In this document: positions 1-8,860 of the stretch, piece after piece
How positions within the stretch are numbered: position 1 is the first letter of the stretch
How the letters are laid out: every line of letters starts with the position of its first letter
Assembly: GCA_017467305.1 (NCBI GenBank)
Contig: JAFTSM010000039.1
Span: 1 to 55,950, forward strand
Length of the DNA stretch: 55,950 nucleotides
From: Candidatus Gastranaerophilales bacterium
GTDB lineage: Bacteria > Cyanobacteriota > Vampirovibrionia > Gastranaerophilales > Gastranaerophilaceae
Direction: 5' to 3'
Translations under genes and position numbers: made by a program
The notes under the pieces: generated by a model
The model's database searches: none
What the model saw: only the letters and a program-made list of their open reading frames with translations
Told to the model about the DNA's origin: nothing

Positions 1-67
1 ATCGGATACGGAACTCTTTTTTCAAAATATTTCGGTGAGATTTTTCTAAATTTAAAAAAGTAGGTAG

Positions 68-87
68 GGTGCATCGTTTGATGCACC
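68..87. repeat. Short intergenic palindrome (GGTGCAT...ATGCACC)
   Basis: Arms GGTGCAT (68-74) and ATGCACC (81-87) pair perfectly around a 6-base loop. The preceding GTAGGTAGG and the GGTGC...GCACC design resemble common dispersed intergenic palindromes in bacterial genomes. No T-run follows, so a terminator is unlikely. Confidence 0.5.
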
Positions 88-232
88 AATAAATTTATCA
101 AACTTATTGTTCTTTCTTCTCAAACCAAATGTCAAAATACAACTTGCCCGAGAGAGAGGAAAATCCAAGACTCCCTTGCTATTTTTATTTGTTTAAATAT
201 TCTTTCCAAAGTCACACGGATTGCAATGAAAC

Positions 233-296
233 TGTCATGCCGAACTGGTTTCAGTATCTTACAAATATTAGCTTCCAAAACTAGTTCGGAATGACA
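233..296. repeat. Imperfect 19-bp inverted repeat, GTCAT...CAGTATCT family
   Basis: The left arm 233-251 (TGTCATGCCGAACTGGTTT) and right arm 278-296 pair with two mismatches around a 26-base loop. The left half continues into TCAGTATCT (251-259). The same end, and a similar GTCATTC start, recur in inverted orientation at 47989-48023, so this is probably a dispersed REP-like element. Confidence 0.55.
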
Positions 297-414
297 TCAT
301 TACATAAGCTTTAATAAATTTTGTATAAAACAAGGTACAATTCCCCAAATTATTAACAATTTAAAATAACCATTTGTTTTTATATAAATACAATGTATAT
401 TCAGAAGGTAATTT

Positions 415-1230
415 ATGGACATAAGTAAACTTGGAGCATACGCATCTAATATCAACTTTGGTAATAGCTATAATACGGTAGCTAAAGGTAAAAATGATAA
501 GCTTCCAAATATACCAGAGCTAAAATTAATGGATGTTTATAGCCTACCATATGACGAATTTTGGACTGCGTACGATAAAAACAAAGAAATGATTAGCGAA
601 TACAACCAAAAACTAACTGAATTATTTTTTGATTCTAATGGGAAATTAATACCAGAAGTTAAAACATTTTTAGATGAACAAATATTTGAAATCAAGACGG
701 GTGGTAAAAATGGAAGCGTAATACACTCAACTATCCGCGATTATTTAAGACAATCAATACACGGTGCAAAAACTTTTGACTCAACAGTTTATCACGGCAC
801 ATTAAATCCAGCTAACGTTGATAGTATTATGAAAAATGGCTTTGATGTAAACAAAATCCATAATGGAAGAACAAAGCTAGGACCCGGTATTTATTTTGCA
901 GATTACGGTTCTGCGATGAATTATGGTTCTGTAATTAAAGCCAAAGCAAAAGGTATTGTAGCTGATGCAGATAACGCCTTTTACGAAAATGTAACGAGCT
1001 ACGATAACTGCAAAAAAATTGCTGAATTCATAGGACTAACCGCAGAAAAATGCAACGATCCAGATACACTTTATGACTTCCCAGCAAAACTAATCAATGC
1101 TTATTCTCGAGAATTTATAATAGAAAAATTAGGTATTGATGCCATTAGTGGCTGGGGCGGTAATGGTCCTGGTGATAGTTGCCTTTGCGTATTGAACACA
1201 AATATTCTATCTGATATTAAAAAGGCTTAA
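415..1230 (+). CDS. PARP-like ADP-ribosyltransferase-fold protein with N-terminal INFGN motif
   Basis: This 271-residue protein is predicted to be an NAD+-dependent ADP-ribosyltransferase of the PARP/Tpt1 superfamily. The evidence is the pair VYHGT (residues 125-129, His127) and GPGIYFAD (156-163, Tyr160), which match the His and Tyr of the H-Y-[E/x] nucleotide pocket. The third catalytic residue is not obvious. Residues 40-115 look helical and unassigned. There is no Sec signal peptide; instead the N-terminus has INFGN at 13-17, the short motif shared with several other proteins here. The start is ATG behind AGAAGG. It sits at the head of a run of accessory genes on the plus strand. The substrate is unknown; an effector or RNA/protein modifier role is inference. 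Confidence 0.65.
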   Translation: MDISKLGAYASNINFGNSYNTVAKGKNDKLPNIPELKLMDVYSLPYDEFWTAYDKNKEMISEYNQKLTELFFDSNGKLIPEVKTFLDEQIFEIKTGGKNGSVIHSTIRDYLRQSIHGAKTFDSTVYHGTLNPANVDSIMKNGFDVNKIHNGRTKLGPGIYFADYGSAMNYGSVIKAKAKGIVADADNAFYENVTSYDNCKKIAEFIGLTAEKCNDPDTLYDFPAKLINAYSREFIIEKLGIDAISGWGGNGPGDSCLCVLNTNILSDIKKA

Positions 1231-1234
1231 TTAC

Positions 1235-1420
1235 CTACAATCGAAAGGTCAATCCATCGTCAACATCTATAATTGGCAAATTAAACAACTCCTTGTATTT
1301 AGCCTTTGATTCTGTATGAATAGGTATTATTACGTTTGGTTTTATTTTTTCAACAAACGTTTGCAAGCATTTAGTTGTTGCGTGGTCAGATGTATGAATG
1401 TGATAGAGATAAGAATACAA
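1235..1420 (-). pseudogene. Remnant of a metallo-beta-lactamase-fold hydrolase C-terminus
   Basis: About 60 codons read YHIHTSDHAT, then a KPNVIIPIHTE segment, which is the C-terminal signature of MBL-fold RNase/exonuclease-like proteins (normally HTSGHA ... IIPIHTE ... F). The rest of the family's several-hundred-residue catalytic domain is absent. In frame just upstream is a TAG stop, and the only available start is a TTG at 1420 with no ribosome binding site. I read this as a decayed 3' fragment rather than a gene. It lies tail to tail with the PARP-like gene, 4 bases after its stop. Confidence 0.6.
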
Positions 1421-1555
1421 CTTCTACCTATTCCATATGTTCCAGAAATTTATTAGGCTTATTATTTAAATTCTTTTACTAAAAATACATCAATTACTTT
1501 CTATCAAACTGACAAATTTAAACTTATTTTTGTTTTTATATAGTATGAGGCTTAT

Positions 1556-3361
1556 ATGAAAATCTCAAATTCTAATAAAATTGCAAATATAAATAAAGGA
1601 GACAAACCAAAACAAAAATCTAAGAAGTCACAAGTAACAGAACAAAAGCAAGTACAAGCAAATGCACTTGATGTAATTGGTGTACAAAACCAAAGCTTTT
1701 GTGGGCTTTTTAAACAACCAACAAATGCACAATTTCTTCATCAAGATTTAAAAATGGAACCGAAAAAAGAATATGTTGTTTGTGAAGATTCTATATTTAA
1801 ACTAGGTACAACAGCTATTTTAGATTTATCTTCTAATGAAATGAAATATATTCTTCAATCATTAAAACCAAATGAATACATTGATTTTGGGAGAAATGAA
1901 ACAAAGTTTCAAGGAATCAACGATTATGTTTCTGGTTCACATCTTCGTTTACACAAAAAACGTAATGGAAGTCTTGTTGCAACAGATTTAGGTTCTACAA
2001 ATGGAACTGTAATCTGTAAAAATCTAACAGAAACACCTAATTTAAATAAAAAATTCCAGTTTGAACCAAACAAAAATTATGAAATACCAGTAAATGGTGC
2101 AATTAAACTATGTGAGGATGAAATTCTTTATTTGCCTAACATAGAAAAAAGAATTAATTCTATGAAAGACGGAGATTCACTTATAGTCGGATGTGACTCT
2201 AGTTGCGATATTGTATTTGAAGAACCCAGTGTTTCTCGGAAACACGTATCATTAACAAAGAATGGTAAAAACATTGTTGTTAAAGATTTAGGTTCAACAA
2301 ATGGAACTTCATATATTCCTTCAAGTAATTTATCAATCGAAGATAATAACCTATCTAAGGTTGAAGATATTATGTTTCTAAAGCCAGAAACACCAACTAA
2401 AATCCCTAGAAATTGCCAATTATATCTTGGTGATAATTTTACGATTGATATGCGTAATTCTAACATTTTAGAAATGTTAGATAGATATGGAACTATTACT
2501 CTTGGACGTGCCCCATATTCTTCTATTCAAGTAAATGAGTTTTACAATCAAGTATCAAATCAACATTTAAAACTTCAAAAATATGTCAATGAAATTTATG
2601 CAACAGATTTGGGTTCACGAAATGGAACAAAAGTTGTTCCGCAAAGTAGAATAAAACCTTTTTATTGTGATTTATCAGAATTAGAACTATCACAAGCTAA
2701 CGTTGGTGATTGCTATTTATTATCAACCATTTATGGAATGTCACGTTCGAAAAAAGGCAGACAACTACTAGAAAAAATGGTTACTGTTGATAACCAAGGA
2801 AATTATATTGTTTCTTTCCATAAAAAAGAACCAATAAAAGTTAGACTAGATGAGCTTGATGGACAAAGAAAAGACGATAAAGAAAAAAGAAGTGTATCTG
2901 GAGACCTTGGTATAAAAGCAATAGAGCGTGCTTATGCAAAAATGCTAAAACAAGAAGAAATAAGCATATTTTCTTCTTCAAACGAGATAAAACCAACCAT
3001 GTTTTTAAAAATTGATGAGGGTGGGTTTATGTCAACAGCCTTGAAGAAAATGACTGGTATTTCAAGCAAAACAATTCAAGGCAGAAGTCCAGATATAAAA
3101 AATGCGTTTTATAAATTAAGCCAAAATTTAGATAATTATATAGTAACTTGTTCTACACACCAAAAAGGTAGATATGGTAGTTATATGGACCCACAATGCT
3201 TGTTCCTATGTAAACACGCATATTCCATTAAAAGTATAAATATCCACAATCAAACAGTTGAGATTGTAAACCCTCACAACACGAGAAACACAATACATAT
3301 TTCTTGGGATAGTTTCCAAGATATGTTCGATTATTTGTGTTATGCAGATGTATCTGATTAA
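1556..3361 (+). CDS. Triple-FHA domain protein with C-terminal calpain-like cysteine protease
   Basis: This 601-residue protein has three forkhead-associated (phosphothreonine-binding) domains followed by a calpain (peptidase C2) core. The FHA repeats are near 105-155 (FGRN, SGSHL, DLGSTNGT), 205-255 (VGCD, SRKH, DLGSTNGT) and 312-362 (LGRA, SNQH, DLGSRNGT). The protease core begins at ANVGDCYLLS with Cys386, then CKHAYS (His554) and VNPHN (Asn572 at the calpain NPW position), so a full Cys-His-Asn triad is visible. The first 60 residues are Lys/Gln-rich and disordered. GAGG lies five bases before the ATG. No signal peptide or TM helix. Known family logic: FHA recruits phosphorylated partners, and here presumably delivers or controls the protease. 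Function in this organism is inference. Confidence 0.8.
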   Translation: MKISNSNKIANINKGDKPKQKSKKSQVTEQKQVQANALDVIGVQNQSFCGLFKQPTNAQFLHQDLKMEPKKEYVVCEDSIFKLGTTAILDLSSNEMKYILQSLKPNEYIDFGRNETKFQGINDYVSGSHLRLHKKRNGSLVATDLGSTNGTVICKNLTETPNLNKKFQFEPNKNYEIPVNGAIKLCEDEILYLPNIEKRINSMKDGDSLIVGCDSSCDIVFEEPSVSRKHVSLTKNGKNIVVKDLGSTNGTSYIPSSNLSIEDNNLSKVEDIMFLKPETPTKIPRNCQLYLGDNFTIDMRNSNILEMLDRYGTITLGRAPYSSIQVNEFYNQVSNQHLKLQKYVNEIYATDLGSRNGTKVVPQSRIKPFYCDLSELELSQANVGDCYLLSTIYGMSRSKKGRQLLEKMVTVDNQGNYIVSFHKKEPIKVRLDELDGQRKDDKEKRSVSGDLGIKAIERAYAKMLKQEEISIFSSSNEIKPTMFLKIDEGGFMSTALKKMTGISSKTIQGRSPDIKNAFYKLSQNLDNYIVTCSTHQKGRYGSYMDPQCLFLCKHAYSIKSINIHNQTVEIVNPHNTRNTIHISWDSFQDMFDYLCYADVSD

Positions 3362-3476
3362 TCAAATAAATAATTTTTAATTTGCCCCAAAAATATTAAA
3401 ATTAATGAATTTGCACCTAAAGTTTGTTGAAATTATGCCGACATAAAATATACAGTCATTTTAGGAGAAAATTTAT

Positions 3477-5477
3477 TTGAATTTCTATGATTTAAAATTG
3501 AAATTTAAAGAATTTTTGATAGATCAAGGTATTTCTTCGACAAAAATTAGTCAAGAAAAAGACCTTGATAATATAAATCTATTTACTTTTGGGAACGAGT
3601 TTCAAAAATTTATTGATGAAGAATATGAAATTAATCTAGAAAATGAATATACTGAACTAGCTGAACTTTTTGATACAGAAATGCAAGACGGCAAATTTGT
3701 TTTAGATGAAAATCAAGAAAATGATAAAGAAGCAAACTTTATGGTTGATATGGTAAATGGCTTGCTTGAGGATGAAGAGTTTGTTGAAAATATTGATGAA
3801 TATGCTGCAAATGATAATCAAGAAAACTCAATGTTAGATATGTTGAGTGATTTATTTAAAGAAAAAGGAATCACACAAGATAATTCATCAACACAAGAGG
3901 CTGAAGAATTAGCCGATAGTGCTAATGCATCTATGAACAATAATGGAGCACAAAACACTAATAATTCAACAGCGCCAACATCAAACACACCAACATCAGC
4001 AGCACCAACTAACAATTCAAGCAGAACTCCAAATAATATTTTTACTCCACCAACCGAAACTACTAAAGACTATTCTGAGATGACAAGAAAAGAACTTGAA
4101 GAAGCAAAGAGTTCACAACAATCAAAAATTAATGAAGAATCTCAAAACCTTGATAATACAATTAGTCAAAATCAAGATGATATTGCAAAAGCAAAAGAAG
4201 AATATGATGCAGCAATGGACGAAGACAATATTGACCCCGCATTATTAGAAAGTAGAAATCAAAATCTAGAAGCAATAACACAAACAGATAATACAATTAA
4301 TGAACTTACTTCTACTATTTCAGATTTAGATACACAAATATCGTCCGTAGATTCAGAAATATCTTCTGTAGACAGTAGTATCTCAGCGCTTAATTCAGCC
4401 CTATCTTCTCTATCTGCACCAGCAGATGATGAAGAAGCACAAAAAGCCGTTGCGACTAAAAAAGCAGAGATTAGTGCACAAATTGCAGAATTAAACGCAC
4501 AAAAGAATGATTTAACAGCTCAAAAGACAGACTTAGAAAGTCAAAAGACAGAAAATGAGACAAGCTTAACTGAGAATACAAGATTGTTACAGCAGTTAGA
4601 AACAGAAAAATCAAATATTGAAAATCAAATTCTACAAACTTGTAATGAAAATACCAAAGCCGCACTTGAAAACTATAATCAAGTGAGAAATGATGCGCAA
4701 ACAGCATTGCAATCAGCAAAAGACACCTTAAATAGCGTACAAAAAGAATTAAGTGAAATTGATACACATCTAAATAAAGCTAAATCAAAAGAGCTGGAAG
4801 ATAAATATAGTCAAAAAGATAAAGCTAATACTTTTGATATAAATGAAGGCTTTGAAGCGATTAAAGGTGAAGGTGATACTAATATGAGTTATAGTGTAAT
4901 TAAACCTAAAAACCTTGACCCGAATGAAGAAGTACCAGTTATAGTTTACTTACATGGTGCTGGAGGCAATGAACACTCACTTTATACCCAAATAATGGAT
5001 GATTATAACCTTCCAGAAGGTTTTAATGGCTATATAATATGTCCAACAGCACAAGGCTATTGGGATAATGAGCGTTCTGCAGAAAATATTGACCAAATTC
5101 TAACAACATTTGGCGAAACCCATAATATTGATGCAAATAATATAACAATTGTTGGTCATAGTATGGGCGGAACTGGCGCATTATATATGGCAGATAGTGA
5201 AGTATTTAAAGATGATGAAGGTTATAAATTCTCAAAAGCGGCTGCAATAACAGGCTATTCTAAAAATCAAAATGATTATGATATTCCTGTTGCGTTATAT
5301 GCAGATAGTACATCCGAATACGCATTAAAAGACCATAACTTAAATGCAGATAGTGATGATATGTATGTTGACTGGGTCGGCGAAGCACATACAAATATGG
5401 ATAATCGTGCATTTACAGAAGATGCTGATAATGACGGTAAAGCTGACTTACTTGAATGGCTTTTTGATGAAGATTAG
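3477..5477 (+). CDS. Coiled-coil protein with C-terminal alpha/beta-hydrolase esterase and EF-hand loop
   Basis: This 666-residue protein starts at TTG, chosen because AGGAG at 3463-3467 is well spaced. Residues 1-130 are acidic and helical, 140-200 are Asn/Thr/Pro-rich linker, and about 205-460 form a long Gln/Ser-rich coiled coil. Residues 470-666 are an alpha/beta hydrolase resembling secreted feruloyl-esterase/polyhydroxybutyrate-depolymerase types: YLHGAGG oxyanion region and VGHSMGG with nucleophile Ser562. A His in the EAHTN segment is the probable catalytic base. The end carries a textbook 12-residue EF-hand loop, DADNDGKADLLE (649-660), suggesting calcium binding. There is no Sec signal. 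Domain order resembles a surface or secreted enzyme, but localisation is unproven. Confidence 0.7.
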   Translation: MNFYDLKLKFKEFLIDQGISSTKISQEKDLDNINLFTFGNEFQKFIDEEYEINLENEYTELAELFDTEMQDGKFVLDENQENDKEANFMVDMVNGLLEDEEFVENIDEYAANDNQENSMLDMLSDLFKEKGITQDNSSTQEAEELADSANASMNNNGAQNTNNSTAPTSNTPTSAAPTNNSSRTPNNIFTPPTETTKDYSEMTRKELEEAKSSQQSKINEESQNLDNTISQNQDDIAKAKEEYDAAMDEDNIDPALLESRNQNLEAITQTDNTINELTSTISDLDTQISSVDSEISSVDSSISALNSALSSLSAPADDEEAQKAVATKKAEISAQIAELNAQKNDLTAQKTDLESQKTENETSLTENTRLLQQLETEKSNIENQILQTCNENTKAALENYNQVRNDAQTALQSAKDTLNSVQKELSEIDTHLNKAKSKELEDKYSQKDKANTFDINEGFEAIKGEGDTNMSYSVIKPKNLDPNEEVPVIVYLHGAGGNEHSLYTQIMDDYNLPEGFNGYIICPTAQGYWDNERSAENIDQILTTFGETHNIDANNITIVGHSMGGTGALYMADSEVFKDDEGYKFSKAAAITGYSKNQNDYDIPVALYADSTSEYALKDHNLNADSDDMYVDWVGEAHTNMDNRAFTEDADNDGKADLLEWLFDED

Positions 5478-6374
5478 CTACATAGAGAATAATGAATATA
5501 CCAACAAAATTATCTTTAAAATAAGTGCACAAAGAAACATAATTATGATAATTATATTTACGGTAGTAATAGACTTTTTAATTCTATGAAATATTGGTAA
5601 TCTTTTTCCATATCTCCTATAAAAATCAAGGTCAGCACTAACCATAGGATGTCTTATATCCATATTAAATTCAAAATTTGGAATTATCTGTTCACAAGAA
5701 ATAAAATCAAATAAATATGAATAATTACCAAACATATTTACATAATTTTTTTCTCTTTTAGGAATTTTTTCCATATTTTCTAATATAAAATCCTTATTAC
5801 GCATCATTTCAGCTTTCAGAGAGGGATTTTCTAATTTAGGAATTGCTTGTTCAAATTGTTCTATATTAAATTCATTTTCTTTTTCATCATCTAATTCAAA
5901 ATCAAAAAGCTCTCTATTAGAATATATTTTTCCATTATTTAATTTTACTATTACTCTTAAAAAAGATTGTATAGATTGAGTTTTTTCTTTTGGATTCTTT
6001 TCCAATCTTACTTTTGCATCTACTCTAAATAAATCAATTTCTGATTTTTTTATTTTAACTTCTTCAACAATTTTGTCTTGAATTCTATAAATAAGAAAAA
6101 TATGTTCTTTCGAAACATAAATATCTGAAAGATATTTTGTTTTCTCATTTGCAACCAAGAAAACTAATACCGAAGAAAAAAGAAACAAGACAACCATTCC
6201 AAATAATATTCGAGAGAACAAACCAAAACCCCAAAAGTGCAAAGAAAAGAAAAATGAAACAGTGAACACAATAAAGATAAATACTAATACATAAAAAAAC
6301 TTCATAGAAATTTCTCTATTAATTTTTATCCTTTTGCTATTCTTTTTGTAATTCTTATTTTTTAAGTTCTTCAT
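5478..6374 (-). CDS. Uncharacterised membrane protein (tandem paralogue A)
   Basis: I do not recognise the family. The 298-residue protein has a basic N-terminus, two TM helices at about 24-45 and 52-75, a soluble middle, and a third C-terminal TM helix at about 272-295. It is a paralogue of the next gene upstream: both carry KTKYLS followed by an IFLIY/IFFIY strand, and both have YxxLFDFI then a DFYRRYGKR/DYYKKYGRR motif near the end. It converges with the esterase gene, the two stop codons abutting. The 34-base gap to its paralogue suggests co-transcription. Confidence 0.7.
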   Translation of the reverse strand: MKNLKNKNYKKNSKRIKINREISMKFFYVLVFIFIVFTVSFFFSLHFWGFGLFSRILFGMVVLFLFSSVLVFLVANEKTKYLSDIYVSKEHIFLIYRIQDKIVEEVKIKKSEIDLFRVDAKVRLEKNPKEKTQSIQSFLRVIVKLNNGKIYSNRELFDFELDDEKENEFNIEQFEQAIPKLENPSLKAEMMRNKDFILENMEKIPKREKNYVNMFGNYSYLFDFISCEQIIPNFEFNMDIRHPMVSADLDFYRRYGKRLPIFHRIKKSITTVNIIIIIMFLCALILKIILLVYSLFSM

Positions 6375-6408
6375 TATACATTTATTCTATTTTAACAATT
6401 ATTTAACG

Positions 6409-7197
6409 TTATTTTTCAAAAAATGGTTTTCTTCTTCCATATTTTTTATAATAGTCAATTTCTTTTTTTAGCGAATATTTATTTGTTTTTATCTCTAGTT
6501 CACACTTAGGGATAATACTTTCATATGCAATAAAATCAAAAAGAAAATTATAACCACCAGATACGGGTGTTTTCATAAGATAAACATCATCTTGCATTTT
6601 TTGGTAAAATTCAAGTAATTCTATCAGATTCTTCTTTTTCGTTATGTATTTTGTATAATCTTCACAAGAACCAGATATTCTTTTCTTTCTTATCGTCTCG
6701 TCCATATCTTCTCTCTGATTTTCGATTTCTTCTATCCTTGAAGCATGTTTTTTTTGAAACAATGAGTCAAAATTCTGACAGTTTGTTATTTTTTCTCCAT
6801 TTATTAGCTTTACCAATATAGCCAAATAAGAATGTGTTAAAATAGCACCAATTGGTTTTTCAACTTCTATTTCAATTTTAAAAAATTCTATTAATGCAAC
6901 TTCAATTTCTTTGCGTTCAACAATTTTATTTTGAACCTTGTATATAAAAAATATAAAATCACGTGTAAAAATAATTTCTGATAAATATTTAGTCTTATCA
7001 GAACAGTCAGTTTCTACAAATATAAGTGTTAGTACCAAAGAAATAACCATAAACATAGCTATTCTAAGGGAAAAATTCATTCCCCAAACAAATACAGCAG
7101 CTATATAAATAATTACAACAGATATAACAAAAAAGGCATATATAATAAAGTCCTTCTTAGACTTCTTTTCTTCTATTTTTATTTTGAATTCTTCCAT
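6409..7197 (-). CDS. Uncharacterised membrane protein (tandem paralogue B)
   Basis: This 262-residue protein has two N-terminal TM helices (about 18-38 and 42-62) and a soluble remainder. It matches its downstream neighbour in KTKYLS, in the hydrophobic strand that follows, and in a YNFLFDFIA/YGRRKPFF end. It stops where the paralogue continues into a third TM helix, so the two differ in C-terminal topology. The central region has an extra charged helical insert at about 150-185. It is the first gene of a two-gene minus-strand unit, divergent from the gene at 7312. Function unknown. Confidence 0.7.
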   Translation of the reverse strand: MEEFKIKIEEKKSKKDFIIYAFFVISVVIIYIAAVFVWGMNFSLRIAMFMVISLVLTLIFVETDCSDKTKYLSEIIFTRDFIFFIYKVQNKIVERKEIEVALIEFFKIEIEVEKPIGAILTHSYLAILVKLINGEKITNCQNFDSLFQKKHASRIEEIENQREDMDETIRKKRISGSCEDYTKYITKKKNLIELLEFYQKMQDDVYLMKTPVSGGYNFLFDFIAYESIIPKCELEIKTNKYSLKKEIDYYKKYGRRKPFFEK

Positions 7198-7311
7198 ATT
7201 TATAAGTCATATTCCCAAACAAAAAACTATAATAACATATTTAATAATAATTTTAGCAAATTATATTTTTATGTTTTTTATATCTTAGTAACTGTCACAA
7301 AAGAGGCGCAT

Positions 7312-8193
7312 ATGAAAATCAATTGCATAAATACAATAACATTTGGAAATAGCGAATTTAAAAAATTAAGAAATTCAACAAATAACTCCCTATTAAAAGA
7401 GAACTACTCATATGAAGTATCTTCTATGTCATCAAATGCAGCTAGAAATATCGCTTTAGCAAATATTTCTTTTAAAAGTAGCAAAAATATTTCTACACCA
7501 GAAGCAAGAAAAAAAGAATGGGAACTTATTGTAGACTCTTTTAATGTATATGCAAATGTAATGCAAGTATTTAAAAACCTCGCGCCAGAAAGCGCAAAAG
7601 AAGCAAAAGAACTTTATAAATTAGCTTCAGAAGACATTACAAATACTAATAATGATAAACGTTTTAGTATTGAATACACTATACATAATGGTGAGATTGT
7701 TCCATATAAATCACAAAGACACGATAGTTTTGGACTACCAATTTATTCTGCTAGTTTTGAAAAAGGTAAAATATCACAAATAAATGAATTTGATATGTTT
7801 GGAAATGTATCTAAAATCATTAAATTTAATCCAGAAACTGGTGATTTGATTTCTTATCAGAAGAATTCAGATGATGAAGATAAAGAATATGATTTTTTAA
7901 TTGAATATAATTCAGAATATGGAATTTCTGAATTAGCAAAATATTCTGAAGCTGCAAGAAAAGATAAAAACGGAAACACTACTTTTGCAAAAGTTATAGA
8001 ATTTATCAACTCAGAAACTTTAAAACATAGTGAAGATGTTGTTACAACACCTTTTGGCGAGACCTTAGAAGCTAAAAGAATATATCGCTTTGAAGGTTTA
8101 AACACCTTCGACTATTGTTCAGAAATCAAAAATGGAACTGAACAAGGTGAAAGAATACGTATTGAAAACAACAATATGACAAAGTGGGAATAA
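7312..8193 (+). CDS. Uncharacterised protein with N-terminal ITFGN motif
   Basis: No family is recognised. The 293-residue protein starts MKIN, has ITFGN at 9-13, and a second similar element, ISFKSS, near residue 53. This double occurrence makes it a useful case for testing the motif. After about residue 60 there is a helical stretch, then beta-rich sequence with short repeats of the type Phe-x-x-Phe-Gly-Asn (EFDMFGN). GAGG lies just upstream of the ATG. No signal peptide or TM helix. It is flanked by a divergent membrane-protein pair and a convergent unknown gene whose stop is 2 bases away. Confidence 0.65.
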   Translation: MKINCINTITFGNSEFKKLRNSTNNSLLKENYSYEVSSMSSNAARNIALANISFKSSKNISTPEARKKEWELIVDSFNVYANVMQVFKNLAPESAKEAKELYKLASEDITNTNNDKRFSIEYTIHNGEIVPYKSQRHDSFGLPIYSASFEKGKISQINEFDMFGNVSKIIKFNPETGDLISYQKNSDDEDKEYDFLIEYNSEYGISELAKYSEAARKDKNGNTTFAKVIEFINSETLKHSEDVVTTPFGETLEAKRIYRFEGLNTFDYCSEIKNGTEQGERIRIENNNMTKWE

Positions 8194-8195
8194 AC

Positions 8196-8810
8196 TTAAA
8201 ATTCACAAGCTTCTGTTAATACCTCATCAGAGAATAAACTTTGTTTGTATTTACTATATGAAACTGGTCTACCATTTTCATAAGAAAATACTTCTTTTGA
8301 ATATTTAAATAATCCATTTTTTGTTGTTTTGGATATTTCTGTATAATCTTTTCCGTGGTCAAAGAATATACATTGTGTTTTTGGTGTTGTTATTGACCAA
8401 ATTTTATTAGAATATGGAGTAAATGTTGTTCTTCTTTTTTCTACTCCTTCCTCATCTTTTTCAATCATAACCGCTCTACCGAGATTATCTGAATAAAACT
8501 CTACTGGAACACCTTTTTTATTTTTAACTCCAACAAAATCATTTGCTTCAGCTTCATAAATCATTCCTTGCACTCTATCTTTTGTTTTTAATGCTTTGTC
8601 ATAGAGTGTCCAAGCTCTGTTTATTAATTCTTTTTCTGATGTTTGTGGTTTTGGAACCTTTGCACGTTCTGCAGCTATTTGAGCATCAAAAGCAGCCTCT
8701 AATTTTTCAAATGTATCATCTATAGGTTGAATTTGATACTTTGTTTGCTGTGTTTTTTGATATGATTGAACAGGCTTTACCCCATTTGGATTAAATTGAA
8801 TAACAGTCAT
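8196..8810 (-). CDS. Uncharacterised protein, IQFNPNG N-terminus
   Basis: This 204-residue protein has no recognised domain. I place the start at the ATG at 8810 because AGGAG (8816-8820, minus strand) sits five bases upstream; an in-frame start at 8843 has no such site. The N-terminus begins MTVIQFNPNG, a loose version of the short N-terminal motif seen in neighbours. Residues 30-85 are helical, and the remainder is beta-rich and polar (VPVEFYSDNLGRA, then FSYENG). It may share a broad architecture with the convergent gene at 7312, but I cannot align them. Confidence 0.6.
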   Translation of the reverse strand: MTVIQFNPNGVKPVQSYQKTQQTKYQIQPIDDTFEKLEAAFDAQIAAERAKVPKPQTSEKELINRAWTLYDKALKTKDRVQGMIYEAEANDFVGVKNKKGVPVEFYSDNLGRAVMIEKDEEGVEKRRTTFTPYSNKIWSITTPKTQCIFFDHGKDYTEISKTTKNGLFKYSKEVFSYENGRPVSYSKYKQSLFSDEVLTEACEF

Positions 8811-8860
8811 ACTTACTCCTTTGAATTGTATAAAACAACTCAAGAAGTAAAATTGCCTAA

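Larger units (their letters stand above)
1..414. other. Non-coding region with palindromic repeats, upstream of the PARP-like gene
   Basis: I see no credible reading frame here. The stretch holds a hairpin-type repeat at 68-87 (GGTGCAT/ATGCACC arms) and a longer inverted repeat at 233-296, both listed separately. The final 50 bases before 415 are very AT-rich and carry a purine-rich AGAAGG at about 403-408 that suits a ribosome binding site for the next gene. The first 60 bases could be the tail of an upstream unit, but nothing in them is recognisable. Confidence 0.6.

Noticed and set aside
373..1542. A shared TTTGTTTTTATATA upstream of the genes at 415 (373-386) and 1556 (1529-1542), considered as a common regulatory site
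   Set aside because: The spacing to the start codon differs (28 and 13 bases) and such AT-rich words are expected by chance at this base composition.
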